DNA of 64,000 nucleotides. Origin: UBA993 sp964485855. Lineage in GTDB: Bacteria > Bacillota > Dethiobacteria > DTU022. This document shows positions 42,175 to 51,253 of this stretch, in pieces. The translations under genes and the position numbers were made by a program. Within the stretch, counting starts at the first letter, position 1. Every line of letters begins with the position of its first letter. The DNA is taken from positions 41,861-105,860 of the forward strand of contig CAZAKI010000003.1 in NCBI GenBank assembly GCA_964485855.1, read 5' to 3'. The notes below the pieces were generated by a model that saw only the letters and a list, made by a program, of their open reading frames with translations, ran no database searches and was not told the DNA's origin.

Positions 42175-44265
42175 ATGAATCTTGTTATTGTCGAATCGCC
42201 AACTAAGGCGAAGACAATCGGAAAATTCTTAAGTAAAAACTACAAGGTTATGGCATCCAATGGTCACTTGATCGATCTGCCGAAGAGCAAGCTTGGGATT
42301 AATATCGATCATCATTTTGAGCCGCAATATATAACCATTCGCGGTAAAGGAAAGATATTGAAAGAACTAAAAAATGCAGGGAAAAAAGCGGATCGAGTGT
42401 TTTTGGCAGCTGACCCTGATCGTGAAGGCGAAGCAATCTGTCGTCATATTGGCGAAGCGCTTAGCCTAGATCTAAAAAAGCCTTGTCGAGTTGAATTTCA
42501 CGAGATAACAAAATCAGCAATTAAAGAATCTTTCAAGAACCCTCGTCCGATTAGCCAGAATATGTTTGATGCCCAGCAAGCTCGACGTATTCTTGATCGT
42601 TTAGTCGGCTATAAAATTTCACCTCTGCTCTGGAACAAAATTAGAAGCGGACTAAGCGCCGGAAGGGTTCAGTCGGTTGCGGTACGTTTAATATGTGAAC
42701 GTGAAGAAGAAATTAGTAAATTCGTCGAAGAAGAATACTGGTCAATTGATGCCAAGCTCGAAGACCCTGAATCTAAAATAAAATTTGACGCAAAGCTTGA
42801 TCGCTATAAAAAGAAAAAAATGGATCTGAAAACTTCGGTCGAAGCACAGGCTGTTGCCAACCAACTAAAAAAAGAAAAATTTCTGGTTGATCAGATAACC
42901 CGAACCCGTCGAAAAAGGAATCCGGCAGCTCCTTTTACTACCAGCAGTCTTCAACAGGAGGCATCATCAAAGCTGGGTTTTACGGGTAGAAAAACGATGA
43001 GTATCGCCCAGCAGTTATATGAAGGGATCAATGTCGGTGATGGGGAGACTACCGGACTGATCACTTACATCCGCACTGATGCCACCAGAGTTTCAGCTGG
43101 CGCGCAGGATGAAGCCAGGGTGCTAATTGATCAAAAGTTTGGTCAAGATTATCATCCCCAGAAGCCTCCAGTCTATAAATCGCGCAAAGGGGCTCAGGAA
43201 GCGCATGAGGCAATTAGGCCTACCTCGGTTAAGCGCGAACCGCATTTGATCAGGCAGCATCTTTCTCGTGATCAACAACGATTATACAAGTTGATTTGGG
43301 ATCGTTTCATGGCCAGTCAGATGAACCCTGCTATTTATGACCAGGTTAGGGTTAATATTTCAGCAGGGGATTATCAGTTGAAGTCCATTGGCTCCAGCTT
43401 GCAATTTCCTGGCTTCCTGGTTCTCTACAAAGATGATCAAGAAGTTAAGGAAAATGTTTTGCCTCCCCTGGTTGAAGGCCAACTGGTGAGTCTTTTAGAA
43501 ATCATTCCAAATCAACATTTTACCCAACCTCCTCCAAGATACAATGAAGCGTCATTAATTAAGATTTTAGAAGAAAAAGGGATTGGCCGCCCCAGTACCT
43601 ACAGCCCGATCATCGAAACAATTCAAAGCAGGGGCTACGTAGTTAAAGAGAATAAAGCTTTTGTCCCCACAGAATTGGGTTTTGTCATTGTAGATCTGAT
43701 GATTTCATATTTTCCGGAAGTGATTGATCTTGATTTTACAGCCCGCCTCGAGCAGCAGTTGGATGAAATCGAAGAGGGCAAGCAAAAATGGTTAAAAGTG
43801 ATCGCTGATTTCTATGAAGGTTATTTTAAAGACAGGCTCGCTTATGCTGAAGAAAAAATTGAAAAAGTTGAATTGGCTCCGGAAATTAGTGAAGAAAAAT
43901 GCCCGCAATGTGGCGAACAGCTTGTATATAAACATGGTAGGTTTGGTCGCTTTTTAGCTTGTCCTTCTTACCCGGCTTGCAAATTTACGAAAAAAATTGT
44001 TAAAGATACAGGGGTCCAATGCCCGCTTGACGGTGGCAGGATTGTTGAACGAAAAAGCAAGAAGGGACGGATATTTTACGGCTGCAGCAATTATCCGGAT
44101 TGTAATTTTTCACTTTGGAATAAACCTCTTCCTGAACCTTGTCCAAAGTGTGGGTCAATCATGACCGAAAATTGGAAAGCACGCAACAAATTTGCCCGCT
44201 GCAGTAATAAGGAATGTGGTTACGAAAAAAATCTGACGATCAAAAAGACTTCCTCCGGAAGTTGA
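42175..44265 (+). CDS. topA: DNA topoisomerase I
   Basis: Relaxes negative supercoils. 696 residues: TOPRIM domain (LVIVESPTKAKTIGKFL, AADPDREGEAI), catalytic Tyr298 in GLITYIRTDA, toroidal core, and three C-terminal zinc-ribbon repeats. Ribbon 1 (CPQC...CPSYPAC) and ribbon 3 (CPKC...CSNKEC) have four Cys, but ribbon 2 reads CPLDGG at residue 616, so one Cys is replaced by Asp619 and it may not bind zinc. GGGGAGG precedes ATG. Confidence 0.96.
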   Translation: MNLVIVESPTKAKTIGKFLSKNYKVMASNGHLIDLPKSKLGINIDHHFEPQYITIRGKGKILKELKNAGKKADRVFLAADPDREGEAICRHIGEALSLDLKKPCRVEFHEITKSAIKESFKNPRPISQNMFDAQQARRILDRLVGYKISPLLWNKIRSGLSAGRVQSVAVRLICEREEEISKFVEEEYWSIDAKLEDPESKIKFDAKLDRYKKKKMDLKTSVEAQAVANQLKKEKFLVDQITRTRRKRNPAAPFTTSSLQQEASSKLGFTGRKTMSIAQQLYEGINVGDGETTGLITYIRTDATRVSAGAQDEARVLIDQKFGQDYHPQKPPVYKSRKGAQEAHEAIRPTSVKREPHLIRQHLSRDQQRLYKLIWDRFMASQMNPAIYDQVRVNISAGDYQLKSIGSSLQFPGFLVLYKDDQEVKENVLPPLVEGQLVSLLEIIPNQHFTQPPPRYNEASLIKILEEKGIGRPSTYSPIIETIQSRGYVVKENKAFVPTELGFVIVDLMISYFPEVIDLDFTARLEQQLDEIEEGKQKWLKVIADFYEGYFKDRLAYAEEKIEKVELAPEISEEKCPQCGEQLVYKHGRFGRFLACPSYPACKFTKKIVKDTGVQCPLDGGRIVERKSKKGRIFYGCSNYPDCNFSLWNKPLPEPCPKCGSIMTENWKARNKFARCSNKECGYEKNLTIKKTSSGS

Positions 44266-44319
44266 AAATGACTAGTGGTTACGAATAGGTGGAATCTTTT
44301 TAAAAACGATGCTATTTTC

Positions 44320-44348
44320 TTGCATCCCGATCATCATTGTGTTAGGAT
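44320..44348 (+). promoter_or_regulatory. Promoter of xerC-hslVU-codY
   Basis: TTGCAT (44320-44325), 17-base spacer, extended -10 TGTTAGGAT (hexamer 44343-44348). Starts the four-gene unit that ends at the terminator near 48120. Confidence 0.6.
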
Positions 44349-44365
44349 GTTAAGGGTGCTGAGAT

Positions 44366-45268
44366 TTGAATAACTTTGATTGGTTAGAGCGTTTTATTTT
44401 TTACTTAGATATTGAGAAAAACGCATCACCATTAACCCTGCAGGCTTATAGAAATGATATTATACAATTCTTAGAGGTTGCTGAAGATCCAGAAGGCAAT
44501 TGCCAGGAATTAAATCATATAACGTTGCGTCGCTATTTGGCCTGGCTGAAAGAAGGGGATTTCTCCCGGCGTTCGGTCGCGCGTAAGTTGTCAGCGGCGC
44601 GTTCTTTTTTGTTTTATTTACAAAAGGAAGAAGTTATCAGTGGGGGCAGGTGGTCAGTAGTAGCCCGCCCTAAGCAGGGGAAGCCACTACCAAGATTTTT
44701 ATTTGACCATGAAGTAATAGCCCTGCTTGAGGCGCCGGATAGTAAAGATATTCTTGGATTTCGTGATCGAGCTTTACTTGAATTGATTTATGCTTCAGGT
44801 TTGAGGGTTAGTGAATTGGTTAGTCTGAAGATCCAAAACTTGCAACTGGAAGAACGCTTAATTAAGGTTTTAGGCAAGGGAAGGAAAGAGCGGATTATTC
44901 CGATCGGTAGGGTGGCAGCAGCATTAATGACGGAATACTTTAATTCGATCAGGCCAATACTCATTGCCCGAAATGACAATAATGAAAATATAGAACAGGT
45001 TTTTCTCAACAGGAGCGGAAAGGCTCTGAGCGATCGTGGAGTGCGCTATATCTTTAAAAAATATATCAGACAGGTTACTCATAAGGAGGATATTACTCCC
45101 CACTCGCTGAGGCATTCTTTTGCTACTCATTTGCTGGAAAGAGGCGCCGATTTAAGGGTAGTCCAAGAACTGCTTGGCCATGTTAATATTTCAACAACCC
45201 AAATCTATACTCATGTAACCAGGGAAAGGTTAAGGGAAGTATACCATTCCTGTTTTCCCCGTAAATAA
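44366..45268 (+). CDS. xerC: Tyrosine recombinase XerC
   Basis: Resolves chromosome dimers at dif together with XerD. 300 residues: N-terminal SAM-like core-binding domain (SPLTLQAYRNDIIQFL) and catalytic domain with ASGLRVSEL, GKGRKERIIPI, HSLRHSFATHLLERGADL, LLGHVNISTTQIYTHV (nucleophile Tyr281). TTG 44366 follows AAGGGTG. The neighbourhood topA-xerC-hslV-hslU-codY equals the Bacillus codV operon, so this is a housekeeping recombinase, not a phage integrase. Confidence 0.95.
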   Translation: MNNFDWLERFIFYLDIEKNASPLTLQAYRNDIIQFLEVAEDPEGNCQELNHITLRRYLAWLKEGDFSRRSVARKLSAARSFLFYLQKEEVISGGRWSVVARPKQGKPLPRFLFDHEVIALLEAPDSKDILGFRDRALLELIYASGLRVSELVSLKIQNLQLEERLIKVLGKGRKERIIPIGRVAAALMTEYFNSIRPILIARNDNNENIEQVFLNRSGKALSDRGVRYIFKKYIRQVTHKEDITPHSLRHSFATHLLERGADLRVVQELLGHVNISTTQIYTHVTRERLREVYHSCFPRK

Positions 45269-45287
45269 ATGAAAAGGTGGGAATCAA

Positions 45288-45818
45288 GTGTTTCAGGCAA
45301 CTACAATTTTGGCTGTCAAGAAAGAGAACCATGTCGCAGTAGCCGGCGATGGGCAGGTTACCTTTGGTAACAGCACTATTATTAAGCACGGAGCCCGTAA
45401 GGTACGCCGATTATATGATGGCAAGGTAATTACCGGTTTTGCCGGTTCCGCTGCCGATTCCTTAACCCTTTGCGATAAATTTGAAAGCAAACTTGAGACA
45501 TACCAGGGCAATTTAGTCCGCGCAGCTGTGGAGTTAGCCAAAGATTGGCGAACCGATCGGGTATTGAGAAAGCTTGAAGCGCTGTTAATCGCTGCCAACA
45601 GCGAGGCGCTGCTTATTATTTCAGGAACAGGAGAAGTAATTGAACCTGACGATGGTGTTGCCGCGGTAGGTTCGGGTGGAGCTTATGCTCTTGCTGCTGC
45701 CCGCGCATTAATGCGCAATACTGATTTTTCGCCGGGAAGAATTGTCGGTGATGCATTAAAGATTGCCTCCGAAATATGTGTTTTCACCAATGACCGGATT
45801 ATCATCGAAGAACTTTAG
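45288..45818 (+). CDS. hslV: ATP-dependent protease peptidase subunit HslV
   Basis: Proteasome-like peptidase of the HslUV complex. 176 residues: MFQATTILAVKK at the start, so Thr5 would be the N-terminal nucleophile after removal of MFQA; then GDGQVTFG, ARKVRRLYDGKVITGFAG and AVGSGGAYALAAARAL. A Thr, unlike the Ser of Bacillus CodW. GTG 45288 has AAGGTGGG seven bases upstream. Confidence 0.96.
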   Translation: MFQATTILAVKKENHVAVAGDGQVTFGNSTIIKHGARKVRRLYDGKVITGFAGSAADSLTLCDKFESKLETYQGNLVRAAVELAKDWRTDRVLRKLEALLIAANSEALLIISGTGEVIEPDDGVAAVGSGGAYALAAARALMRNTDFSPGRIVGDALKIASEICVFTNDRIIIEEL

Positions 45819-45837
45819 AAGGGCAGAACTTTTAACT

Positions 45838-47256
45838 ATGTCAACTGAAGAATTAACCCCTCACCAGATTGTATCGGAACTGGATCGCTTTATCGTCGGG
45901 CAGGAAGATGCAAAACGATGTGTTGCTGTTGCGCTAAGAAACCGTTATCGTCGAAAACAGTTGCCTGACGAAATGCAAGAAGAGATTATCCCGAAGAACA
46001 TTATTATGATTGGCGCAACCGGGGTAGGAAAAACCGAGATTGCCAGGCGCTTAGCACGTTTGGTTAATGCGCCCTTTGTCAAGGTAGAAGCAACTAAGTT
46101 CACCGAAGTTGGCTATGTAGGGCGTGATGTGGAATCGATGGTCCGGGATCTGGTTGAAACCGCGATCCGGATTGTCCGTAACGAACGAATGACTGAAGTC
46201 CAAGCAAAGGCGAAACAAAATGCAAACGATCGCCTGATCAATATTATTTCTCCTTTGCCGACTAAAAGCAGGCGTCCAAATAATCCCCTCGGTTTTTTAT
46301 TTGCTGGAAACCAGGCCCAGGAAGTGCCTAGCCATGATGATTCGACCTTTGATGAAAGAATACGACTTGCCAGAGAAGAACAGGCGAAAGTCAGGGAAAG
46401 ATTCATGGAGGGCAAATTGGAAAACCATCTGGTTGAAATTGAAGTCGAAGAACGTAAACCACAGATGTTTGAACTTTTCACTGGACAGGGTATGGAAGAA
46501 ATGGGGATCAATCTGCAGGATATGCTGGGCAACCTGATCCCGCCGAAGAAAAAAAAACGTAAACTAACTGTTGCAGAAGCAAGAACAATTCTTGAACAAG
46601 AAGAAGCACAAAAATTAATTGACATGGATGCCGTAACTGTCGAAGCTTTGAAAAGAGCGGAGCAGTTAGGAATAATATTTCTAGACGAAATTGACAAAAT
46701 TGCCGGTAAAGATTATCATGGATCAGGTCCGGATATCTCAAGAGAAGGGGTTCAGCGAGATATACTGCCGATTGTCGAAGGTTCTACAGTTGTCACCAAG
46801 TATGGACCGGTAAAAACTGATCATATATTATTCATCGCAGCCGGTGCTTTTCATACTTCTAAACCGTCTGATTTAATACCTGAGTTGCAGGGACGTTTTC
46901 CGATCAGGGTAGAGCTGAGCAGTCTTACGGAAGATGATTTTAAGCGCATTTTGACAGAACCGAAAAACGCACTACTTAAGCAGTATAAGGCGCTGTTGGA
47001 AACGGAAGGAGTGAGTATTGATTTTACGGTAGAGTCGATTGAAGAGATCGCTCAAACAGCTTGTTATCTGAACCAGGAGATGGAAAATATTGGCGCGAGA
47101 AGATTGCACACGATCTTAGAAAAAGTTTTGGAAGATCTTTCTTTCGATTTACCAAATCTCGACGATCAGACAATATTTAGCATTGACCGGGATTATGTTA
47201 GAGACAAGCTGCATAAGGTGGTTAAAGATAAAGATTTAAGTAAATATATTCTTTAA
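45838..47256 (+). CDS. hslU: ATP-dependent protease ATPase subunit HslU
   Basis: AAA+ unfoldase that feeds substrates to HslV. 472 residues: TPHQIVSELDRFIVGQ, Walker A GATGVGKTE (59-67), the inserted I domain (about 110-250), Walker B GIIFLDEIDKIAG, sensor region FIAAGAFHTSKPSDLIPELQGRFPIRVEL, and the C-terminal tail ending KYIL that docks into HslV. ATG 45838 is used; the frame is open further upstream into hslV but that part does not match the family. Confidence 0.96.
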   Translation: MSTEELTPHQIVSELDRFIVGQEDAKRCVAVALRNRYRRKQLPDEMQEEIIPKNIIMIGATGVGKTEIARRLARLVNAPFVKVEATKFTEVGYVGRDVESMVRDLVETAIRIVRNERMTEVQAKAKQNANDRLINIISPLPTKSRRPNNPLGFLFAGNQAQEVPSHDDSTFDERIRLAREEQAKVRERFMEGKLENHLVEIEVEERKPQMFELFTGQGMEEMGINLQDMLGNLIPPKKKKRKLTVAEARTILEQEEAQKLIDMDAVTVEALKRAEQLGIIFLDEIDKIAGKDYHGSGPDISREGVQRDILPIVEGSTVVTKYGPVKTDHILFIAAGAFHTSKPSDLIPELQGRFPIRVELSSLTEDDFKRILTEPKNALLKQYKALLETEGVSIDFTVESIEEIAQTACYLNQEMENIGARRLHTILEKVLEDLSFDLPNLDDQTIFSIDRDYVRDKLHKVVKDKDLSKYIL

Positions 47257-47286
47257 TTTTTAAAAGAAGAAAGGTGGGTGAAAGAC

Positions 47287-48081
47287 GTGATTTCTTCTCC
47301 TTTACTCGAGAAGACCCGTCGTATTAACAAGATATTACAGATGACCGGTGGTGAACATGTTGATTTTAAGGAGGTTGCCGAAGTCCTTAAAAGCGTCATT
47401 CATGCCAATGTATATATTGCCGATCGGGAAGGTGTAATTCTTGGTTGGGCATTGGTTGATGAATTTGAATGTGAATTAATGGTTAATAATGTTTTGGAAG
47501 AAGGTTATTTCCCCGAGAGGTATAATGAATTCTTGCTCAGGGAAGATGAGTCAAGGGTTAATCTGCGTCAAAAATCAAATGACTGTGTTTTTCTGGAGGC
47601 GGAAAGATGCCTTTTTTCCAATAAGATTACCACAGTTGTTCCAATTCTCGGTGGAGGCAATCGGATCGGGACACTGCTTCTAGCCAGATTTAACGAGCTT
47701 TTTGATGCTGAAGATTTAATCTTGGCTGAAACCGGTGCTACTGTCGTCGGTATGGAAATTCTGCGTTCCAAAGCGGAAAAAGTGGAAGAAGACGCTCGTA
47801 ATAAAGCTGTAGTCCAGTTAGCAGTTGCCACTCTATCATATTCTGAACTTGAAGCAGTTGAGCACATTTTCGAAGAGCTCGGCGGCAATGAAGGCTTGCT
47901 TGTAGCCAGTAAAATTGCTGATCAGCTGGGCATTACTCGTTCGGTAATTGTTAATGCCCTGCGCAAGTTTGAAAGTGCTGGCGTAATTGAATCGCGCTCC
48001 CTTGGGATGAAGGGGACATATATTAAAGTATTAAACCCCTTTTTACTCGATTATCTGGCGAAAAAATCTAAACCATATTAA
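47287..48081 (+). CDS. codY: GTP-sensing transcriptional repressor CodY
   Basis: Global regulator of nutrient adaptation that senses GTP and branched-chain amino acids. 264 residues: N-terminal GAF domain (LLEKTRRINKILQ to about 155) and a C-terminal winged helix with ASKIADQLGITRSVIVNALRKFE and SRSLGMKGTYIKVLN, near-identical to other CodYs. GTG 47287 has AAGGTGGG eight bases upstream; an in-frame GTG at 47278 overlaps that site. Last gene of the xerC unit. No CodY box was firmly recognised in the window. Confidence 0.96.
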   Translation: MISSPLLEKTRRINKILQMTGGEHVDFKEVAEVLKSVIHANVYIADREGVILGWALVDEFECELMVNNVLEEGYFPERYNEFLLREDESRVNLRQKSNDCVFLEAERCLFSNKITTVVPILGGGNRIGTLLLARFNELFDAEDLILAETGATVVGMEILRSKAEKVEEDARNKAVVQLAVATLSYSELEAVEHIFEELGGNEGLLVASKIADQLGITRSVIVNALRKFESAGVIESRSLGMKGTYIKVLNPFLLDYLAKKSKPY

Positions 48082-48107
48082 TTAAAGGCTGAAAAAAAGG
48101 ATTAACG

Positions 48108-48140
48108 GATCCCGGCTTACAAAGCCGGGTTCGTTTTTTT
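48108..48140 (+). terminator. Terminator after codY
   Basis: CCCGGCTT-ACA-AAGCCGGG (48111-48129) plus flanking pairs, then TTCG and seven T residues (48134-48140). Strong intrinsic terminator that separates codY from the next unit. Confidence 0.88.
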
Positions 48141-48202
48141 ATCAAGTTCTTTTAAAGAAGGATTTTGCTCTTCTTTGAACAATATATTTACTGATTGATT
48201 AG

Positions 48203-49348
48203 ATGAATAGGGGTGGAGTATTGAATGATGATCTGCTAATCAAACCTGTGCAAAATAGACAAGACAGGAGATCTTTTATTGATTTACCCTGGTACCTATA
48301 TAAAGATGATCCACAATGGATCCCTCCGTTGATCATTGACATGGATAATACGCTTAATCCTAATAAAAATGCTCTTTTACGGCTTGGGCCGTCAGCATTT
48401 TTCCTGGCGATCAGAAATAACCAGGTTGTTGGACGAATCGGTACAGGTATGGATTTAAGGCTAAATAAAGAAAAGAATAAAGAACTTGGTTATATTACTT
48501 TATTTGAAAGTGTCGATGATTATCAGGTAGCTCATACTCTTCTAGCCAAAGCAACAAAATGGCTGCGGGAACAGCAAGCTGAAATTGTCACCGGACCACA
48601 GTCACCAAGTAATGGAGATGATTACAGGGGTTTGCTGATCGAAGGTTTTGACTCTCCACCGGTCTTGTTAAATTCATATAATCCACCTTACTATGCTGAT
48701 TTCTTAGAGCGATTTGGTTTCAAAAAACAATTTGACCGCTATGCTTATTATTATGATCTCAGTGATGGCCCCTCGGATCGATTATCAAGAGGGGTTGCTC
48801 TTGCCCAGAAGCGTTACCGATTTTCCGTACGGAAGATCGACATGAAGAATCTTGATCAAGAGAGGATCGTGATTAAAAATGTTATAGATCAATCAATGCC
48901 GGATTGGCCGGATATGATTCCACCCAGTGAAGATGAGTTGATCGCAGAAGTTGAGAAGCTAAAGCAGATTGCTGTTCCTGAACTTGTTTTATTCATCGAA
49001 AGTCAGGAAGGTGAATGTCTGGGATTTTCAGTTGCCCTACCCGATTACAACCAGGTATTAAAATACTTGAATGGCAGGCTTTTACCCTTTGGTTTCCTAA
49101 AATATTTATGGTATAAAAAAAAGATAACCGGTATTAGGTTGTTTGCCCTGTTTGTCACCCCACACGGACGCCGCAGGGGGGTATCGGCTGCACTATATTA
49201 TTATACCATGATAAATGCCAGACGGCTTGGTTTCACGCACGGTGAAGGTTCAACCATCCATGAGTTTAATGCACGTATGAATATCGATGCTCAGAAAGCC
49301 GGTGGAAAACTTTATAAAACCTACCGGGTGTATCATATGGAATTATAA
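48203..49348 (+). CDS. GNAT-like acyltransferase, YghO/BcerS-type family
   Basis: 381 residues. The N-terminal segment DLPWYLYKDDPQWIPPLIIDMDNTLNPNKNALL with following SAFFLAIRNNQVVGRIGT matches the YghO-like GNAT family, which includes the Caulobacter bacterial ceramide synthase. The central part has GPQSPSNGDDYRGLLIEGFD and YNPPYYADFLERFGF; the C-terminal half has FALFVTPHGRRRGVSAALYYY, an acyl-CoA-loop-like GNAT motif. Substrate unknown. ATG 48203 lacks a good ribosome binding site; an in-frame TTG 48221 behind GGGGTGGAG is the alternative. Paired with an acyl-AMP ligase 51 bases downstream. Confidence 0.75.
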   Translation: MNRGGVLNDDLLIKPVQNRQDRRSFIDLPWYLYKDDPQWIPPLIIDMDNTLNPNKNALLRLGPSAFFLAIRNNQVVGRIGTGMDLRLNKEKNKELGYITLFESVDDYQVAHTLLAKATKWLREQQAEIVTGPQSPSNGDDYRGLLIEGFDSPPVLLNSYNPPYYADFLERFGFKKQFDRYAYYYDLSDGPSDRLSRGVALAQKRYRFSVRKIDMKNLDQERIVIKNVIDQSMPDWPDMIPPSEDELIAEVEKLKQIAVPELVLFIESQEGECLGFSVALPDYNQVLKYLNGRLLPFGFLKYLWYKKKITGIRLFALFVTPHGRRRGVSAALYYYTMINARRLGFTHGEGSTIHEFNARMNIDAQKAGGKLYKTYRVYHMEL

Positions 49349-49399
49349 CTTTTTTAGATTAGCTAGAAGAAAATTGGATCAGATCGATGGAGGATTAAC

Positions 49400-51175
49400 A
49401 TGACTAAGAATATTGACCATACAAGTATACAGAAACCAACGATCATCAGCCGATCGGCTGACCATCTAACCTATTCGCCACTGATTGAAAAATTTAAAGA
49501 GACTGCTGCCGGAAAAAACACTATTACATTTGTTGGTTCTGCTGCCGGTGAAGCAGAGAACAAAGAGTTAATTTTGACTTGGGGCGAGTTGTATCAAAAT
49601 GCCAAGGCAATGGCAGCAATCTTACAATCAAGAGGCATCATTCCCGGCAACCACTTGGCTCTCCTGGGACCGACTACACATAAACTGGTTACAGCCATTC
49701 AGGCCGTTTTACTCTGTGGAGCCAGTGTCAGCATGCTGCCGATTCCGATGCGTTTCAGTTCCGTAGAAGAATTTGCTAACCAATCGCGTGCTCTAATGCA
49801 ACATGGCGATATCGACATGTTGCTTCTTGATCCTGATCTGGCTGCTTATCATGAAGTAAAACCTGGAGACCCGCCTGTTGTCCTACTAAATGAGTTGGAA
49901 CCTGGCGAAGGACGTCCACACGCCGGCGACTATAGGGAAATTGAATATGATCCGGAGCGGCTGGCAGTTTTACAGTTTACTTCCGGGTCCACTTCAAGCC
50001 CGAAAGGGGTTATGTTGCCGAATCGTATCCTGGAAGCTAATATAACCGGTATGATTGATGCATCAAAATCTGTGCCTGATGATGTCTTCGTCTCATGGCT
50101 GCCGCTCTACCATGACATGGGTCTGGTTGGTTTATTAATAGTTCCGATGGTTGTCGGTTGTTCGCTAGTACTTGCTGCCCCCCAGGATTTCTTAGGGCGT
50201 CCGGCGGATTGGCTTCGCTGGATGCATAAATATAAAGGGACAGTAACCTCAGGCCCTAATTTTTCTTGGGTTCTTGCCGCTAGAGCGTTTAAGCGAATGA
50301 CTGCGACAGAAGAGTTGCTCGATCTTTCGTCAATTAGGCTTGCGCTTAGTGGCGCGGAACCGGTTGACCCAACAGTAGTGGAAACATTAATCGAAACTGC
50401 TAAACCGCACGGATTTAGAGGAGAAGCAGTATTTTGCGCTTTCGGAATGGCTGAATTATCGTTAGGTGGTACTTTCCCGCCTCCCTTTAGGGGCATGGTA
50501 ACTGATACTGTTGACCGCAAAGCCCTGGAAGAAGAAAAAATTGCCAGGCCAGTTGAGGAAGGAACCAAAGGTTCACGCCGCTTTCCCCTTCTTGGGACAC
50601 CAATACCGGGGCTCGAAATGCGTATTTGTGATCCTTCCACGGGAAAACTTAAGAATCTTCGTGAAGTCGGAGAACTTGAGATCAGGGGATCATCTGTTAT
50701 GGCCGGTTACTACAAGCGTCCTGATTTAAATGAACAGCTTTTTCATGATGGCTGGCTTAAAACCGGCGACCTGGCATATTTTGTAGAGGGGCCGAATGAC
50801 GGACCGGCAGAGCTGATTCTTTGCGGTCGCATCAAAGATGTGATTATTATATCTGGGCGCAATATTTTCCCTGAAGACATTGAACGCGCGGTCGGAACCC
50901 TCGAAGGAGTAAGAGCTGGAAATGTAATTGCCTTCGGCGTTGAAGGTGACAAGCGCAAGGAATCAATTGTGGTTGTTGCTGAAGCACGGACTGATAACCT
51001 TGAAGCGGCCAGAAAGGCAATCCGGCAGCAGGTTATCGGTATCGTTGGATTTCCTCCTCGCGATACGGTGTTAGTAACTCCGGGAACATTGCCAAAAACA
51101 AGCTCCGGCAAATTGCAGCGTAATCTTTGTCGCAAACAGTATTTAGACCAGGATCTGCAGATAATCGAAAACTAA
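49400..51175 (+). CDS. Fatty acyl-AMP ligase-like adenylate-forming enzyme
   Basis: Activates a fatty acid as acyl-adenylate, then usually hands it to a carrier protein or CoA. 591 residues: AMP-binding motif FTSGSTSSPKG (193-203), SWLPLYHDMGLVG (about 231-243, typical of FAAL/FadD32-like enzymes), AFGMAELSLGG, GYYKRPDLNEQLFHDGWLKTGDLAY, IKDVIIISGRNIFPEDIERAV, and the C-terminal catalytic Lys571 in PKTSSGKLQ. GGAGG lies before ATG. Together with the preceding acyltransferase it forms a two-gene unit between terminators; no ACP gene is adjacent. Confidence 0.88.
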   Translation: MTKNIDHTSIQKPTIISRSADHLTYSPLIEKFKETAAGKNTITFVGSAAGEAENKELILTWGELYQNAKAMAAILQSRGIIPGNHLALLGPTTHKLVTAIQAVLLCGASVSMLPIPMRFSSVEEFANQSRALMQHGDIDMLLLDPDLAAYHEVKPGDPPVVLLNELEPGEGRPHAGDYREIEYDPERLAVLQFTSGSTSSPKGVMLPNRILEANITGMIDASKSVPDDVFVSWLPLYHDMGLVGLLIVPMVVGCSLVLAAPQDFLGRPADWLRWMHKYKGTVTSGPNFSWVLAARAFKRMTATEELLDLSSIRLALSGAEPVDPTVVETLIETAKPHGFRGEAVFCAFGMAELSLGGTFPPPFRGMVTDTVDRKALEEEKIARPVEEGTKGSRRFPLLGTPIPGLEMRICDPSTGKLKNLREVGELEIRGSSVMAGYYKRPDLNEQLFHDGWLKTGDLAYFVEGPNDGPAELILCGRIKDVIIISGRNIFPEDIERAVGTLEGVRAGNVIAFGVEGDKRKESIVVVAEARTDNLEAARKAIRQQVIGIVGFPPRDTVLVTPGTLPKTSSGKLQRNLCRKQYLDQDLQIIEN

Positions 51176-51191
51176 ATAATACTCTGTTCTT

Positions 51192-51235
51192 AAAAGAAGA
51201 GCGCAATCGAATATTTAATATGGCGCTCTTCTTTT
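51192..51235. terminator. Bidirectional terminator between the ligase and DUF401 genes
   Basis: AAAAGAAGAGCGC (51192-51204) pairs with GCGCTCTTCTTTT (51223-51235). Each side ends in T residues on its own strand, so it can stop both convergent transcripts. Confidence 0.8.
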
Positions 51236-51253
51236 ATTGTCGCTTGGCTTGAT

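Noticed and set aside
44366..45268. Tyrosine recombinase as a mobile-element integrase
   Set aside because: Sequence and the topA-xerC-hslVU-codY neighbourhood show housekeeping XerC; no attachment repeats or phage genes are near.
45763..45837. Upstream extension of hslU into hslV
   Set aside because: Residues before MSTEELTPHQ do not match HslU proteins and only reflect an open frame within hslV.
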